Shown here: positions 44,223 to 56,706 of the stretch, piece by piece
Layout: each line of letters opens with the position of its first letter
Numbering within the stretch: position 1 is the stretch's first letter
Assembly (NCBI RefSeq): GCF_024139115.2
Contig: NW_026942946.1
Coordinates: 620,001-684,000 of the forward strand
Origin: Armigeres subalbatus
Lineage: Eukaryota > Arthropoda > Insecta > Diptera > Culicidae
Direction: 5' to 3'
DNA: 64,000 nt
Program-made: the position numbers and the translations under genes
The notes under the pieces: model-generated
The model's database searches: none
What the model saw: the letters and a program-made list of their open reading frames with translations, nothing else
What the model was told of the DNA's origin: nothing

Positions 44223-46023
44223 ACTAAACTTTGGGTGAATTGTTCCCACGTGGTTTAATTTAACTACCTAGTTCTAAGATTGTAATTTTACTCAAATTTG
44301 GATAATTGGGTCAAAGTACGGTTTAGGCAAAAACAACTCAATCTGTTGGAAAAATTCACTTCTGTATAGATAGTTTATGTAGAAGAAAAGGTCCTAACAA
44401 TATTTAAATATAATCGATAAACATGTAACAAAAGTCGAGCCAGAGGAACAGACGAAGTAGGTGCTTCGATTTAATTTTTTTTGATAAAATGAAAACGTCA
44501 CGTGGAGCCATTAAAAAAATTAACAAGGATCGCATTCAAACAATAGACTAAATGCCAAATAAATCACTGAAGTGAACAATGAGTAGGAAAATGAGACATA
44601 TCTATAATGAAAAGTAAAAAAATACTTACATACATTATGATTTTAATGAAACATTGTGGGCCGAGAAACAAAAAGCTTGGGAGCCTTCATTCTAGAAAAT
44701 TGTTGGCCAAACGGACCGAGGTGCCAGTCGGAAATGTTTGGGAGGTATATCATTGGGAAAACAACACGGGGTCGGTGCCATCGGTATTGTTGCAAAAGTG
44801 CCGATTGGCCCAACAGGTTCCGGTGAATTTTTAATCATCGATGCAATCCTGGTGCTGGCGTATAATTTGGAAACAATTCATCGAAAGCCGGTACATGTAT
44901 TGTTTACATTGAAGAGAGCGAGGCCTGAGAGGGATTTAATAAACAACTGTGATTGAGTGTCTTAGAGTGCGTGACTCCGTCACATATGGGTTGAGGGTAA
45001 ATAATGATTTGTATATGCTCGTTAATCAAACATAAACTTCGGTTCCGAAGGGGCTCATTACTGAACGGAGGAGGAATTAATGATGCAATGCAAAGGGAAT
45101 ATACTTACCTTTGAAGCGAATTGCAAACACTACACATAGATTGAACGTACAATTGAATGACTTAAATATAGCAATTTTTCAGGAGGAATTCCTGTGTCGT
45201 TTTTTTATTACAATTAAAGCTGTCCGAGAATATTTGCAAAAGTTCTGCAGATACTCACCATTCGTGCAAAGATTGATCCCGGAAATTCCACCTGGAATTA
45301 TCGTGTAAATTTTCATATAAATGTTGGCAGCAATCCAACTGCTTGTGGAACTTCTGTAGAAGTCGCTCAATGATATATCTGTCGTAATTTATCCTGGTAT
45401 TCTTGCAAAAGTTCCCCAGGGAACTTAGGCGGAAATTCATTCTGGAATTTCCTTATAAATTCAAGTAAACTTTTCAAAAACTACCTGCGGAAAATCTTCA
45501 GAGACTACATGCGGACATCACTTCATTAGTTCCGGAAAACGGTTTGGGAATTCATGCAGATCTTGCGGAAATTTCTCTGAGAATCTGGGAAAAAAATCTT
45601 CCGGAAACACATTCGGAATTACCTTCATGAATTCCTGCGCAAATCGGTTGGTAAATTTCTGAGAACATTTCGGGAATTCTCTCGTAAATTCAAGGCAACA
45701 TTACCGCAAACTTTCTTACAATAATTGCTGCAGTCAGCGCTTCAAGAAATTCCGCAGAAATTTTCCAATTTTTTTTTTTAATAATTTCTCGGGTTCTAAA
45801 TGCTGCAGAAATCGTTTTTGAACTGTAGACATTTATTTATTAAATTCTTCATAGAATCCTTGTCGAAATTTCTTAGGAGGTTCTGTATTTTTGTGGTAGT
45901 CCGTGAATATATCATCAGAGTTATCCGAATATATTGCAAAATATTCTCTGAAAATACCACGATTTTACAGGAATATCTTTGATGATCACCTTTAATGTTT
46001 GAACGATTTCTGGGAAGCATTAC
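44223..46023. other. unassigned DNA with weak GGAATTCC-type repeats
   Basis: Position 45180-46020 contains many loose copies of short words such as GGAAATTC, TTCCTG(C/T)G and CTGCAGAA, a decayed low-complexity repeat seen elsewhere in the window. No gene. Confidence 0.4.
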
Positions 46024-46217
46024 GACTCAAATTCGAACATGACTCATGTTCCGAATATCTGTTTTAAAAGGCCATTTTGGCTTTATTCGTGTATTTTTAT
46101 CCAGAAGAGCTTGAGTTCGTTTGTAATCCTCATGCTCAGTTCGGAAAACCGATGGAAACTATAGTGTCAGGTCGCTAAAACGCCTGTGTTCGGAATATGA
46201 GTCATGTTGAGTCAAAA
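46024..46217. mobile_element. candidate MITE with CATGACTCAT arms
   Basis: The left end carries AACATGACTCATGTTCCGAA and the right end its near-complement TTCGGAATATGAGTCATGTT. Both are preceded, reading inwards, by GACTCAA. Size about 190 bp. Single copy in the window. Confidence 0.5.
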
Positions 46218-46703
46218 CGGTATTAAAATGAGACATCTGCAAAACATTTAGGATCATTTTGTGTTTTCAATTTTTGCATATTCTTTAGTTCTATAAGTAT
46301 GCTATGAAGGTACAATAAAATGTTCTATATTATATATTTCTGTACTTTAAAGGATGGTTATTTTTTCATGATTTAATTTGAGTACTGCAATCAAAACCTT
46401 TCATGTTTTTCTGTTGATTGCTATTCAAATTAATTCACGAAACAAATGTAACTTAGGTCCTTTTGAAAGTTAAGCGAGAATTCCTCACGAAAACGATATA
46501 TCATGCTTGTGCTTCATCGTAAAAGGAATAATCAATCATAAACGACAAATATCTTGGATTTAGAAAATTAGATAAAAATGGGTCTCATGTCTTTAAACAG
46601 ACATGTTTTGAATGCGTCATTTTTCATAATGCATTTAAAATGACAACGCCCTGTGGCGCCCCCTCATAACATTTGTTTAATGAATGCTCAAGTGTATAAT
46701 CAA

Positions 46704-46912
46704 TACCAAATTTTCAAAACGACTTGTCTATTTTAAAAAGATTCATGTGATTTGTCGAATAGATCCCACACAAACCAACACTATCAAACAGTAGCCGAAG
46801 CCTTCACCTTTGCATTGATGGTGCAGGTTTTGTGGGAGTTCTATCATATTCGACAAATCGACGTTTGAATCTTTGTTTGCGAGAGCAGATTTGTCATTTT
46901 GAAGATTCGGTA
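46704..46912. mobile_element. palindromic MITE, copy 2 (TA-flanked)
   Basis: Begins TACCAAATTTTCAAAA and ends with a degraded TTTGAAGATTCGGTA. Shares CGACAAATCGACGTTTGAATCTTTGTTT-type arm sequence and a GTAGC(C)GAAGCC(T)T centre with copy 1 at 2877-3100, but its arms have diverged. Confidence 0.65.
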
Positions 46913-46954
46913 TTATAATCATGGCATTCAATAAAGACTGCAAACGATTGGAGA

Positions 46955-48865
46955 GTCGGATCTTGGAACGTGAGAACTTGGAATGAACCCGCACGTGTTG
47001 AGCTCCCTGGCCTGTGAGCTGCAGAAGGTCGTCTGAGTGGCAACAATCCAGGAAATACGGTGGCCCAGAACTGAAGAACTGAATTCCGGCGGTGGATCCC
47101 ATAGCAAACACTTCATTCAAGCCACATCTACTATAGCGGCGGTGACAGAGCAGAACGAGGAGTTGGCTTCATGGTGATCGGGAAGTAGATGAAGCGTGTT
47201 ATCCGGTGGAAGCCGATAAGCCACCGCATGTGCATGTTGAAAATGAAGGGCAAATTCTTCAACTATAGCCTGATCAGCATCTATGCTTCAATTAACGATA
47301 AGCGTTAAAGACGACGTGAATGATGAGTTCTATGAGAACCTTGATAAGGCCTACGGAGATTGTCATCGGGGATGCAAATGCGCAGATCGGAAGAGAATGT
47401 TTTTCGCCTGTCATTGGTACGGAAAGCCTTCATTCCCTGCTCAACGATAATGGTCTGCGACTTGTAACCTTGCTGCTGCTAGAAGGATGACAATAGCAGT
47501 ACCTACTTCACGTAAGAATATCCGCAAACAACTGAAACATCCAAGGGAGACACTTGCTCACAGATAGACTCACGTGCTGGTCGACGGACGACATTTTCGG
47601 ATGTTATAGATGGGCTTCAGAGGTCCGAACATCGACTCGGACTACCATCTTGTAGTTCAGTAAAAATTGGGCGCGACTTCACAGTGTCATGAATTCACGA
47701 AACAACAGAACGATGCGTTTCAATATCCAACGCTTATCGGTTGAAGGAGTTGCTGAACAGTGCCACCAGACAGAAGCTGGACGAGCGGATAGGAGATGCC
47801 ACCGGATCTGACGACGAAATGTTGAAAGGAGTCGAATGCTAGTAGCTCGTACCCGTTCCAACAGTGTGGCAAGGCAGAAAAGAAACGAATCTACCGCAGA
47901 CAGAAAAAGGCAACACGAAGAGAGTGTGATAGCTGTAGCGCAGGAAAACATGGATAGAAACGATATGCGGAGGTTTTGCGCAACTGTCAATGGCGCGCGG
48001 CATAAGACTGCGCCAGTGTTCGCCACGTACAAGGATCAAGAGGGGAATTTGCTGACAGACAAGACTATGGTGGCAGCCAGATGGAAGGAGCACTTTGAAG
48101 ATTTGTTGAACGACGAAAATGAAGGTGTATTAAGGAGCAGGATAGACATGGTCGACAACGGTCAAGCTGTGGAACCACCAACGCTGGACGAGGTTAAGAA
48201 GGCTCTAAACGAGCTGCAACACAGTAAAGCTGCTGGAAAGGACGAGACCCGTCGAGCTTCTCAAACACGGAAGTGAGTAGCCATCAATCAATCCACCACA
48301 TTATCCAGAAAATATGGGAGGATGAAGAACTGCCTGCCGGCTGGTTGAATGGCTTCATATGTCCAATCTATAAGAAATGCCACAGACCAGAGTAGTTAAT
48401 TACAGAGGGATCACCCTTCTGAACTCGGCGTACAAAACTCGTCGATCCTGTTTAACAGACTGAGACCGCTTAATGAGTCTTTCGTCGGCGAATACCAGGC
48501 AGGTTTTCGTAAGGGCCGATCAACGATGGATCAGCTGTTCAGCCTGCGGATGATCCTGGATAAATTACGGGAGTTCAACTTGCAGACTCACCATCTGTTC
48601 ATTGATTTCAAAACAGCGTATGATTCAATGAAGAGAAATGAGCTGTGGCAGATAATGTCCGAACATGGTTTTCCGGCGAAACTGATTATACTGATACGTG
48701 TAACGCTGAATGGCTCAAAATTAAGTATTCGGATTGCAGACGAAGTGTCAACATCGTTTGTGACCTTTGACGGATTGAAACAAGGTGATGCACTTTGGAA
48801 TTTATTGTTCAACATTGCACTGGAAGGCGCTACAGGCATACCTCGTACACCTGCGTTATTTTAGT
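46955..48865 (+). pseudogene. degraded RTE-like retrotransposon (endonuclease and RT)
   Basis: The plus strand reads an APE-type endonuclease in broken frames: TWN-like start near 46965, ATIQEIRWP near 47040, KGKFFNYSLISIYA near 47250, IGDANAQIGRE near 47370. From 47836 comes the linker and RT entry (KKALNELQHSKAAGKD). From 48526 comes the RT core, with LFIDFKTAYDSMKRNELWQI (catalytic Asp) and GLKQGDALWNLLFNIALEGA. The sequence stops before the ADD box at 48865. This is a different subfamily from the element at 56680-60109. Many stops and frameshifts make it inactive. Confidence 0.75.
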
Positions 48866-49292
48866 GTACGTACTATCGAAGCAAAAAAAAATCGAACAAA
48901 AACATTTTTTTGCTTTTTTGTTTACATTCTACTCCTAGAAGAATGTTTATAAAACCACCAGGAAACCAAAACTTCGATAGAAGGCTCTGTACTCCAACCA
49001 TATTTATATTTGATGTAGTGCACAACGGGCCAATTGGACCCGGATTTTTTTTTAAATGGTGCCTACATGTAGCATTGATCAAAATCATCGTCTTTGTAAA
49101 AGTATGGCTATTTTTTACGAAATATTGTATTTTAATGCTTTGGAAGATCCATAAATTACGTAACATTTATAGGAGTAATATTTTAAAAATGACATCGTAC
49201 ATAATCATGCATGTTACTACACAACGCGACGATTGGGGATGGTTGAAAGATCACTACATTTTACCTAAACGTATTTTATGAATTTCCCTATA
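48866..49292. other. A/T-rich spacer with a decayed CCACAAAGTACGTAACG-family copy
   Basis: Position 49140-49290 begins GGAAGATCCATAAATTACGTAAC and ends near TTTTATGAATTTCCCTA, matching the ends of copies at 6128 and 35353. The G-rich centre is largely lost. Position 48880-48930 has an A-run/T-run palindrome. Confidence 0.5.
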
Positions 49293-52200
49293 GAGCGATT
49301 CCAAGCAACAGCATCAAAATTTAAGAAAATTTTTAATTCATGATTTTCATTGAGTTGAAACTTGCACAGTTTTTCAATTTCACCAAATCGTCATTTTCGA
49401 TATCAAATCTTCATATTGAGTCACGACTAACTTTTCAAAAGGGTGTATGAAATGGTTCAAAATATTTAAAAGCTGACAGCAAAAACGGAATGTTGATTGT
49501 TATGATTTTTTTCAGCAAAGTTAGACAACTAAATAGTGATTCTTAAGAAAATGTGCACAGTAAAAAAAATTTTTGCTTTAAAAATATCATTTTTGTCATA
49601 AAACTCAAATATCTCAAAACCCTATCGTTTTTCGAACGTAATTTTTTAGGAAAACGGTCCATTATATTAGCTATCTCACCATAAAAATTTGGTGATGGTA
49701 AACTAATAAAACAAAAAGTTATGACATTTCAAACATTTCACAATTTCTCATATAGTAAACAAAAAAATTTCCGTGTATTTTTTTTTTCAAGAATCGCAGT
49801 TTGATGCTGATTTTATTGTTAGGCCTTGGTGAGTTAAAGTTGTTTGTATGATTTTCCATATTTATGTATTCATCGATATTATGTATATTATATGTATAAA
49901 TATTATATGTATAAATAAATAAAAATGAATTAATATTATCCTAAATTAAATTAAATGTGGCAGTTACAAATGTTGTTATAGAAACTCTAAGAGTTTTGGG
50001 TTTGAATTTTGGTATGGGTTATGATATCATGAAAACAGTTTATTAGTGCTTATTTTTTATTTATTTTTATTCAAATTTTTAAAATATCGAACACTTTTGA
50101 ATTATTATCAGCACAGTTTGAGTATAGTTTTGCTTTAATTTTATTTTCCGACAATGGAAAAACAGTGAAATTTTGGTCCTTGGATCGTTCTCGTTATTAA
50201 ATTGCTCTGAGCTCTGAAGTTTTATTTCGTACTCTTCAGTAGTAGTAAAACAAAATGATAATTTGGTTAAATCTTTTTCTTTTCTACGATTTGCCCAATC
50301 AAAAGTTCTTTCGCAGTTTTAATTGGATGCTCACGTTCTTGGCTAAACTTGCTCTTGTATGCGCTTTATTGTTCCTCCAATAGCATCACAAGGACCTTTG
50401 CCATGTGATGTAGCAAAAATGCCATTCTGCATCAATTCCGTACATTGATTTAAATTGACATAGGCTCGAAAAATTCTACGATTTTTGTACTGCGACGCTG
50501 CTCCATCAGACATGAAATATATCTTTTTGACTTCTTTATGCTTATCAACGCGTAAAAGTTAATCATTTTTCAATGAACAAGTTTACGGATACTGAATCGT
50601 GCTTAAATCTTCGGAAATTATAATAAAACTTAAGTGTTCAATTTGTACTTCCATTAAAATAAATAACGAATGGATGAATTGTAGCTTGTTGACTGTTCCA
50701 GTGATGGGACTGCACTTCATCTTGCAATACAAAGCTGTAATTTTCAGAAAAATCACAAATGACTAATCACCATTTGTAATGTTTTTCGTATTTTTTAAAG
50801 CGATTGTTCTGTTTTAATGAAATCGTGAGGGATTAAACTTTCTAATTTCAAGCAAAAATATGACACAAACTCATCTACAGGTTTTAAAGTTTCTTGTCAC
50901 ACCTATCCGTGGTCACCCATTGCTCAAATGATAACTGATCAATATATTTTTCTTCAAACTACAGGAATAAAGTATTTTCAATGATGAAGAATCTGGACAA
51001 TCCGAACAAGATCGAGATAGTAATTTGATGTTGTATTTTCCACAAAAGACTACCAGTTAACATTTTAATATCCTTTGTTAAATTGATTCTTTTCAAACTA
51101 TGTAAAATAAGATTAATATTCTCATGGGTTGTGCAAAAACATTATGTGTTCCTGAATTGAAAGAAGCTTACATTGCCTTGGCCAAGGCTTGAAATGAGGA
51201 AAACCTATTTTAATATTATTGTGATTTTAGCGCTTCTTTCAAAGTCGTCATCATTAATCGTTTTGGATTGTTTGACGCTTTCCATCTTTTTTACTGATAC
51301 ATAATCTTTTGACCAGGCATAGCTCGACTTACTTCATCATCTTCAAAATATTGAACTATATTTCTTTTGTCTCATCTGTTAATGCAGTACTAGACCTAGT
51401 ATTTTGGTTGAAAGAAGTTATTCTTCAATTGTTTTGCCTCTTTACTGTATTTCTATGGTTTTGAACTCATCAATGGCATCCTGAATAGATTCACGAACTT
51501 GGCAGCACACAAATCAATAATTTTTCTTTCCTTGTCGTGGCTGCATCTGAGAACCTTTCCTTCATATTTATAATTACCTCATCGTAGTCTGTATTTTCCA
51601 CATCATCAGGTCCTAATTTGAAGAGGTTTCTTCGTGTGTTTCTTATTTCACGGTATTTTTCTCCGGTAATAAACGTAGTCCATCTTACTCCATTTAATCG
51701 AGTACTTTTATCCCAGTATGCCCTCGTTAAAGCGTTCGATGTTGACCTTTTGATACTCATCTTCCGATTGATTTGTTGAAACAGATTTCGCTGATGGTAC
51801 GCAGGCTCTCAGCACTTAATACTCTTGTAATTCCTCTTGTGTCGATACATCTGGCAATTTCAGTTGCTGCGTTTTCGAACTTCCTACGCTCTGCTCAACG
51901 ATGATATACAGATTGCTCTTTTGTCAACGTTTAGACGGCAGGACGTGCAATGCGTAAATTTGTATTCAATGTGACATTGAGCATAACCAGTCGCTTTCAG
52001 TTTATCTATGGTGCTTGGTGAGATTTCGTAACTCTTTTGAACACTTTTTTCCATCAAACGGCCTACAACAGTTGAGAAAGCGGCTACTCATGTTGTTCGT
52101 AATATTTCAATAAACAAAATCACTTTTAAGTTTTTACTGATAGTTTGGTCATTTGCTTGACTGAAGAAAAAATTAATATAAGATCTTTAATAACCGTAAT

Positions 52201-52727
52201 TTTTTTGCTTTTTCGTGAGCATTGTCATGGTATGTACTCTATCATGCATTTGTTGTTGTTGAAGATACCTCTCTCCTGATCATAAAGTCTATTCTCTAAG
52301 AGGTATATTTTTTGCAGGTAAACTATAGACGTACACGTTAAATCTTTGATGTTGCAGCTTTGTCTTAAAAATAACATTTCTTGATATGTTTCTATCAACG
52401 TTATTATCAACAGGTTTCAACACTATTAAAAGAATTTTGCCAGTCACGTGCAATGAAAATTATGACACTATCAATACTTTTGATCCAACACTGGATCGTG
52501 TCTAAGTTTCTTATAGATGCTATGAATAATTAAATCAAAATATCAGAAAACAACTGTTTAAATCACGTCCTTAACAATAAAATCTGCATCAAACTGTCCT
52601 CGAAATAACTTACACAGAAAAATTTTTTTTACTAAATGTGAAAATTAGAAATGTTTGAAAGTCATAACTTTTTGTTTATTAGTTTACCATCACCAAATTT
52701 TTATGGTAGATAGCATTATAATGGACA
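49293..52727 (-). mobile_element. long-inverted-repeat DNA transposon, copy 2 (reverse orientation)
   Basis: Starts GAGCGATTCCAAGCAACAGC, matching the right tip of copy 1 read inverted, and follows copy 1 backwards throughout. One arm is 49293 to about 49830. The decayed transposase runs from the ATG complement at 52091 down to about 50065. The other arm begins about 52564 and is cut by the N gap at 52728 in the middle of ATGGACCG. It has more short deletions than copy 1. The only sizeable frame (51491-51760) covers the part after the N-terminal linker (RAYWDKSTRLNGVRWTTF). Confidence 0.8.
50065..52091 (-). pseudogene. transposase relic of copy 2
   Basis: Collinear with the coding region of copy 1. 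It keeps the ATGAGTAGCCGCTTTCTC start, the ICTSC-type cysteine region, the SDGAASQYKN and SHGKGPCDAIGG regions, and the C-terminal FHCF-type tail in scattered frames. The window 51491-51760 is intact where copy 1 is frameshifted, and shows YREIRNTRRNLFKLGPDDVE. Inactive. Confidence 0.7.
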
Positions 52728-52781
52728 NNNNNNNNNNNNNNNNNNNNNNNNNNNNNNNNNNNNNNNNNNNNNNNNNNNNNN
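52728..52781. other. assembly gap (54 N)
   Basis: Run of N inside the second inverted-repeat arm of transposon copy 2. The sequence on its right does not continue the arm, so the join is uncertain and the true length unknown. Confidence 0.98.
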
Positions 52782-52842
52782 AGAATCAATTCCTGCGTAG
52801 AGAAGAACTGGTTGAAGATCAAAATGATTCATTTGGGACGAA

Positions 52843-53125
<283 letters not shown>

Positions 53126-54211
53126 CACAAATCCGAATCGTTCCTCAGTTATTCCGGCGTTTGAATTATGCAGTGTAATTCAACGGAAATGGATTATCTC
53201 CCGGTCTGGCGGCAAAACAACTGCTGCCAGTTTATGCAAACCTCCCCAGAGTACTTCTTCAAGTTCACGGCTCTGCCAGTAGAGGTAGGCCTTTTCCCAT
53301 ACCGAAAGAGCAATGGTGCAGCCATTCGGCTTTATAATTTATGACGCACTTTCTTCCGAAAGTTATTCCGATAAACTCAATAAGCACAACCAAAGCGGCC
53401 GATGCGCGTTACGGGTGGATATTTTTCAACATCCCGACCTTCCAGGTTCTGTGCCATTCCGAAGAAATTTTTCTTCTTCATATCTGCTGACGGTGGTGGA
53501 TGCCTATCATCGGTTTGGCTTCTAGTCTACAACGGAAAGAAAGAGATAAATTTCACGCGTTTTTTTGCAAAGTGGCCACAGATGTATAACATTAATGAAA
53601 ATGCTATTTTTATGCTCTTTGTTTAGAGAATAAATCGTGCTTGACGACTTTTGCCAATAAAAAGTAAATGAAATATGATCTCCGGTGTCACCGGATTGCC
53701 AGATTGCACCTGTGATGAAATAGAGGCACACACATAATAACTTTGCACGATTGAGTGTATATGGAATATAACTATTGTAAATATGTATAACCACCCAATG
53801 GAATGTGGAATAGCATTGTACTGTTGAAAATTCTGAAGCTTACACGCTAGAAAATATTTGAACCCAGGATTTTGTGTTCAAATTTAATTTTACATCAACT
53901 TTGTCTTGTATACAATATTGTACAAGCTCCATAGTAATTTTAAAGAGATGGAAAAATGAGTCGAATCGAATGGACTGTCTATCTGCGTACAGTTCAGCCT
54001 TGGCCTGATGGACAAGCCTGGACCTTGATGAGAGTTGAATCACTTTCATCCGTTACCACAGATATTCATTTGGGACTATTTCTTAAATGGAAGCAATGCA
54101 CTCTCCAATAGTAGAGATCTGACCTGGCCACGTCCTTGCGAATGTTGAGGCAGAGGAAGGATGGTTAGTTGAACACCTACTTAATGAAGATGCAGAAAAC
54201 TCTACGACCTC
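53126..54211. other. unassigned DNA
   Basis: No recognised protein or element. The first 500 bases have a more balanced base composition (53126-53530), which could be host sequence. Confidence 0.35.
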
Positions 54212-54219
54212 TTGGGACC

Positions 54220-54506
54220 TTCTTCTTATTGGCATTACGTCCCCACACTGGGACAGAGCCGCCTCGCAGCTTAGTGTTCATTAAGCACTTCCATAGTTAT
54301 TAACTGCGAGGTTTCTAAGCCAGGTTACCATTTTTGCATTCGTATATCATGAGGCTAACACGATGATACTTTTATGCCCAGGGAAGTCGAGACAATTTCC
54401 AATCCGAAAATTGCCTAGACCGGCACCGGGAATCGAACCCAGCCACCCTCAGCATGGTCTTGCTTTGTAGCCGCGCGTCTTACCACACGGCTAAGGAGGG
54501 CCCCTA
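54220..54506 (-). mobile_element. Feilai-type SINE, full-length, minus strand
   Basis: Reverse complement of the SINE at 19121-19411 with few differences. It carries the head GGGCCCTCCTTAGCCGTG, a B box GGTTCGATTC and the same body, ending in a short GAAGAAG tail. Flanked by an 8-base duplication TTGGGACC (54212-54219 and 54507-54514). Confidence 0.8.
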
Positions 54507-54514
54507 TTGGGACC

Positions 54515-54969
54515 TATTATATTGGTTATTGGGATGTCCAAAATAACATTGGGATAGGCAAATTTTTGGCATAATTAGATGTGTTATAACTATGTCAATT
54601 ATTATCCGATTTGGACAATTCAGAAATGCCTGAACTAGAAATTTAATGTAGTTTCTTCATATGTTCATGGAACTGACCATGGCCATCGGATGCCGGAGAT
54701 ATCCCGGGTTTTTCGAAGGTAGGTTCAGAACCGTGAAATTGTGGTGGGTATTAGGATAAGTTGTGGTTCAAAACAGAATAATATTAGTAACCACAAATAA
54801 AGTAGGGCTCTTTCTGAATGGAACCATATGTATGTTGAAATTCGAAATCAAGTGAATCGAGAATCAAGTGAGATATGGCCATTTGTTTAGAATCGGTGCC
54901 CAACGGGAGTTTTAAAAGTGACCAGGCCAAAAATTCATTTGAATCAAGCATTTTGACCGATCTTCCATT
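54515..54969. other. unassigned DNA before the CR1/L2-like element
   Basis: No coding motif seen. It may include a decayed 5' part of the retrotransposon that follows, whose upstream boundary is not visible. Confidence 0.35.
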
Positions 54970-55332
54970 ATGATTACATTCCAGAAGTCTTCTGTCACGT
55001 CAAGAATGAAACCCCCCCCCCCTTACGTGGAAAGCTGGAACTTTAATAGAAGTGCATCACTGATTATCGTTCGTTTCAGTGATGAAAACATCAAGGAAGA
55101 CTTCTTCGAGAAAAAGCGTGCCCATGGAGTTCTTCTAGCATTAGCTGTATGTGATGCTTTTGTCGGATCAACGAACCGGATTACAATACGTAACGAAATA
55201 ACATCATACGGAAAAAAACTTCTTCAAAAGGCCAAGGATCTTCAAATTTTGGCTGATCTGAAATATGTATGGATGAGTAGAGATGGAAAAGTCCTGATTA
55301 AGCGGTATGACGGTGCAAAAGTGGAAAAATAG
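54970..55332 (+). pseudogene. ORF1 of a CR1/L2-group LINE (FP-type domain)
   Basis: The 120-residue frame contains SASLIIVRFSDENIKEDFFE and KKLLQKAKDLQILADLKYVW with RDGKVLIKR. This 'I.V.F.......F...R' ... 'L...N..L...A..L......KY.W...G.I..R' layout is the C-terminal domain found in ORF1 proteins of some L2/CR1-type LINEs and related to the baculovirus FP protein. Such ORF1 proteins bind element RNA. The frame is broken at both ends. At the 5' side an 11-base C run (55011-55021) is suspicious. At the 3' side a TAG arises in GAAAAATAG, where one extra A would keep the frame open to a TGA at 55449-55451. Confidence 0.65.
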
Positions 55333-55447
55333 CTTCGCTTAAGGATCTCGAAACGTTCTCAAATGCGTCTCAGAAGAGGCTACTGAATATGTCTAGCACT
55401 AGTTCAACTTCATCGCCACAAGCTCCGGCTGCAAAGAGAATCTCTGC

Positions 55448-56679
55448 ATGAGTAGTTTCCGGTACCAGTCGCATCTGATTATTTACCGATTTCGATCACA
55501 ACAATATTATTTTAATACTATTTCTGAGTTGAATAAAAACCCACCGAATCTACCAAACCGTGTATCAATAAGAGTCTTACAATTTAATATTCGTGGCATG
55601 AATTCGCTTGAAAAATTTGATAAAATAAAGAAGTTTTTGGTAACCTACGATGGAGAGATCGATGTCGTAGTACTTGGAGAGACTTGGGTGAAAGAAGAGC
55701 GTCGGCAACTCTATTACATAGACGGATACAACAGCTTGTTTTCGTGTCGTCCTGAATCCCTGGGAGGAGGTCTTATTGTCTACGTACGTCAATCGTTGAG
55801 ATATAGCGAGCTTTTAAACGAACACATCAATGGATTCCACCGCATTTCCTTGCGAATTGCTATTCACGATTCTTACTTTGACGTATTCGCTATGTATAGA
55901 CCACCGTCGTTTGATACTAGTCATTTTCTTCAAACGCTGGACGCAGTTCTGTCTTCTACTAAACATGGGTCATCTTGCATAGTGGTTGGTGATATTAATA
56001 TACCTACCAGCCAAACGAACAATAGGTTGACTGAGGAATATTTAACATTGTTGAATTGCTACAATTTCAAAATTACAAACACGTTCCCAACAAGACCTGA
56101 AAGTAATAATATCCTGAATCATGTCACCTTTTCAAATGTTCTTCTCGATCACGTCGTCAATGAAACAATATACTCTGACATTAGTGATCATTGTTCCGTA
56201 CTCGTACGTTCCAGAATACTAGGGCTATGTACTCGTAGCTTGGAGAAAATTATAATCGATCACACTAGACTCAATGAAGAGTTCACAATGGCGATTCAAA
56301 ATCACCAAGCACCCGCAACAGAAAACTTGCAATACGTCATTAAACTATATCAGGATTTGAAAGAAAAATACTCGAGAAAAATTACAGTGCAAGCGAAAAT
56401 TAAAGGACCTTGTCCCTGGATGACCTTCGATCTCTTGAAACTTATGCAGCTGAAAGACAGGACCTTAAGCAGAAGCAAGAGATATCCCCCTAATAGCCAC
56501 TTGCAAAAGCAACTAATGTAAACTACGTGTCAAAAACACTCCGGCGTGTTAAGCAGCAAGCCAAGAGTCTGTACTATGGAAAGCAGTTACGCGACCTTAA
56601 TCCAAGAAATATTGGGAAAACGTTAGATAATGTTTTGGGCCGTAACTTTATTGAATCTCAACAGATTGAACTAGAGCAT
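55448..56679 (+). pseudogene. CR1/L2-group LINE ORF2, endonuclease part
   Basis: ORF2 starts at ATG 55448. The 357-residue frame has the APE-type endonuclease motifs in order: LQFNIRGMNS (N), VVVLGETWV (E), LGGGLIVYVR, FAMYRPPS, VVGDINIPT (GDxN) and YSDISDHCSV (SDH). This domain nicks the target DNA. A frameshift at about 56518 breaks the linker, which continues in the next frame (SKTLRRVKQQAKSLYYGKQL) to the insertion point at 56679. The RT continues at 60123 and 62776 beyond two nested insertions. Confidence 0.85.
56667..56679. repeat. 13-bp target duplication, left
   Basis: TGAACTAGAGCAT, repeated at 60110-60122. It marks the insertion of the RTE-like element into the LINE ORF2. Confidence 0.9.
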
Positions 56680-56706
56680 TCATTCATTCATTTATTTAGT
56701 CTACAT

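Noticed and set aside
54970..55332. Captured baculovirus FP gene
   Set aside because: The FP-like domain is normal in ORF1 of some LINEs, and it sits directly before a LINE ORF2.
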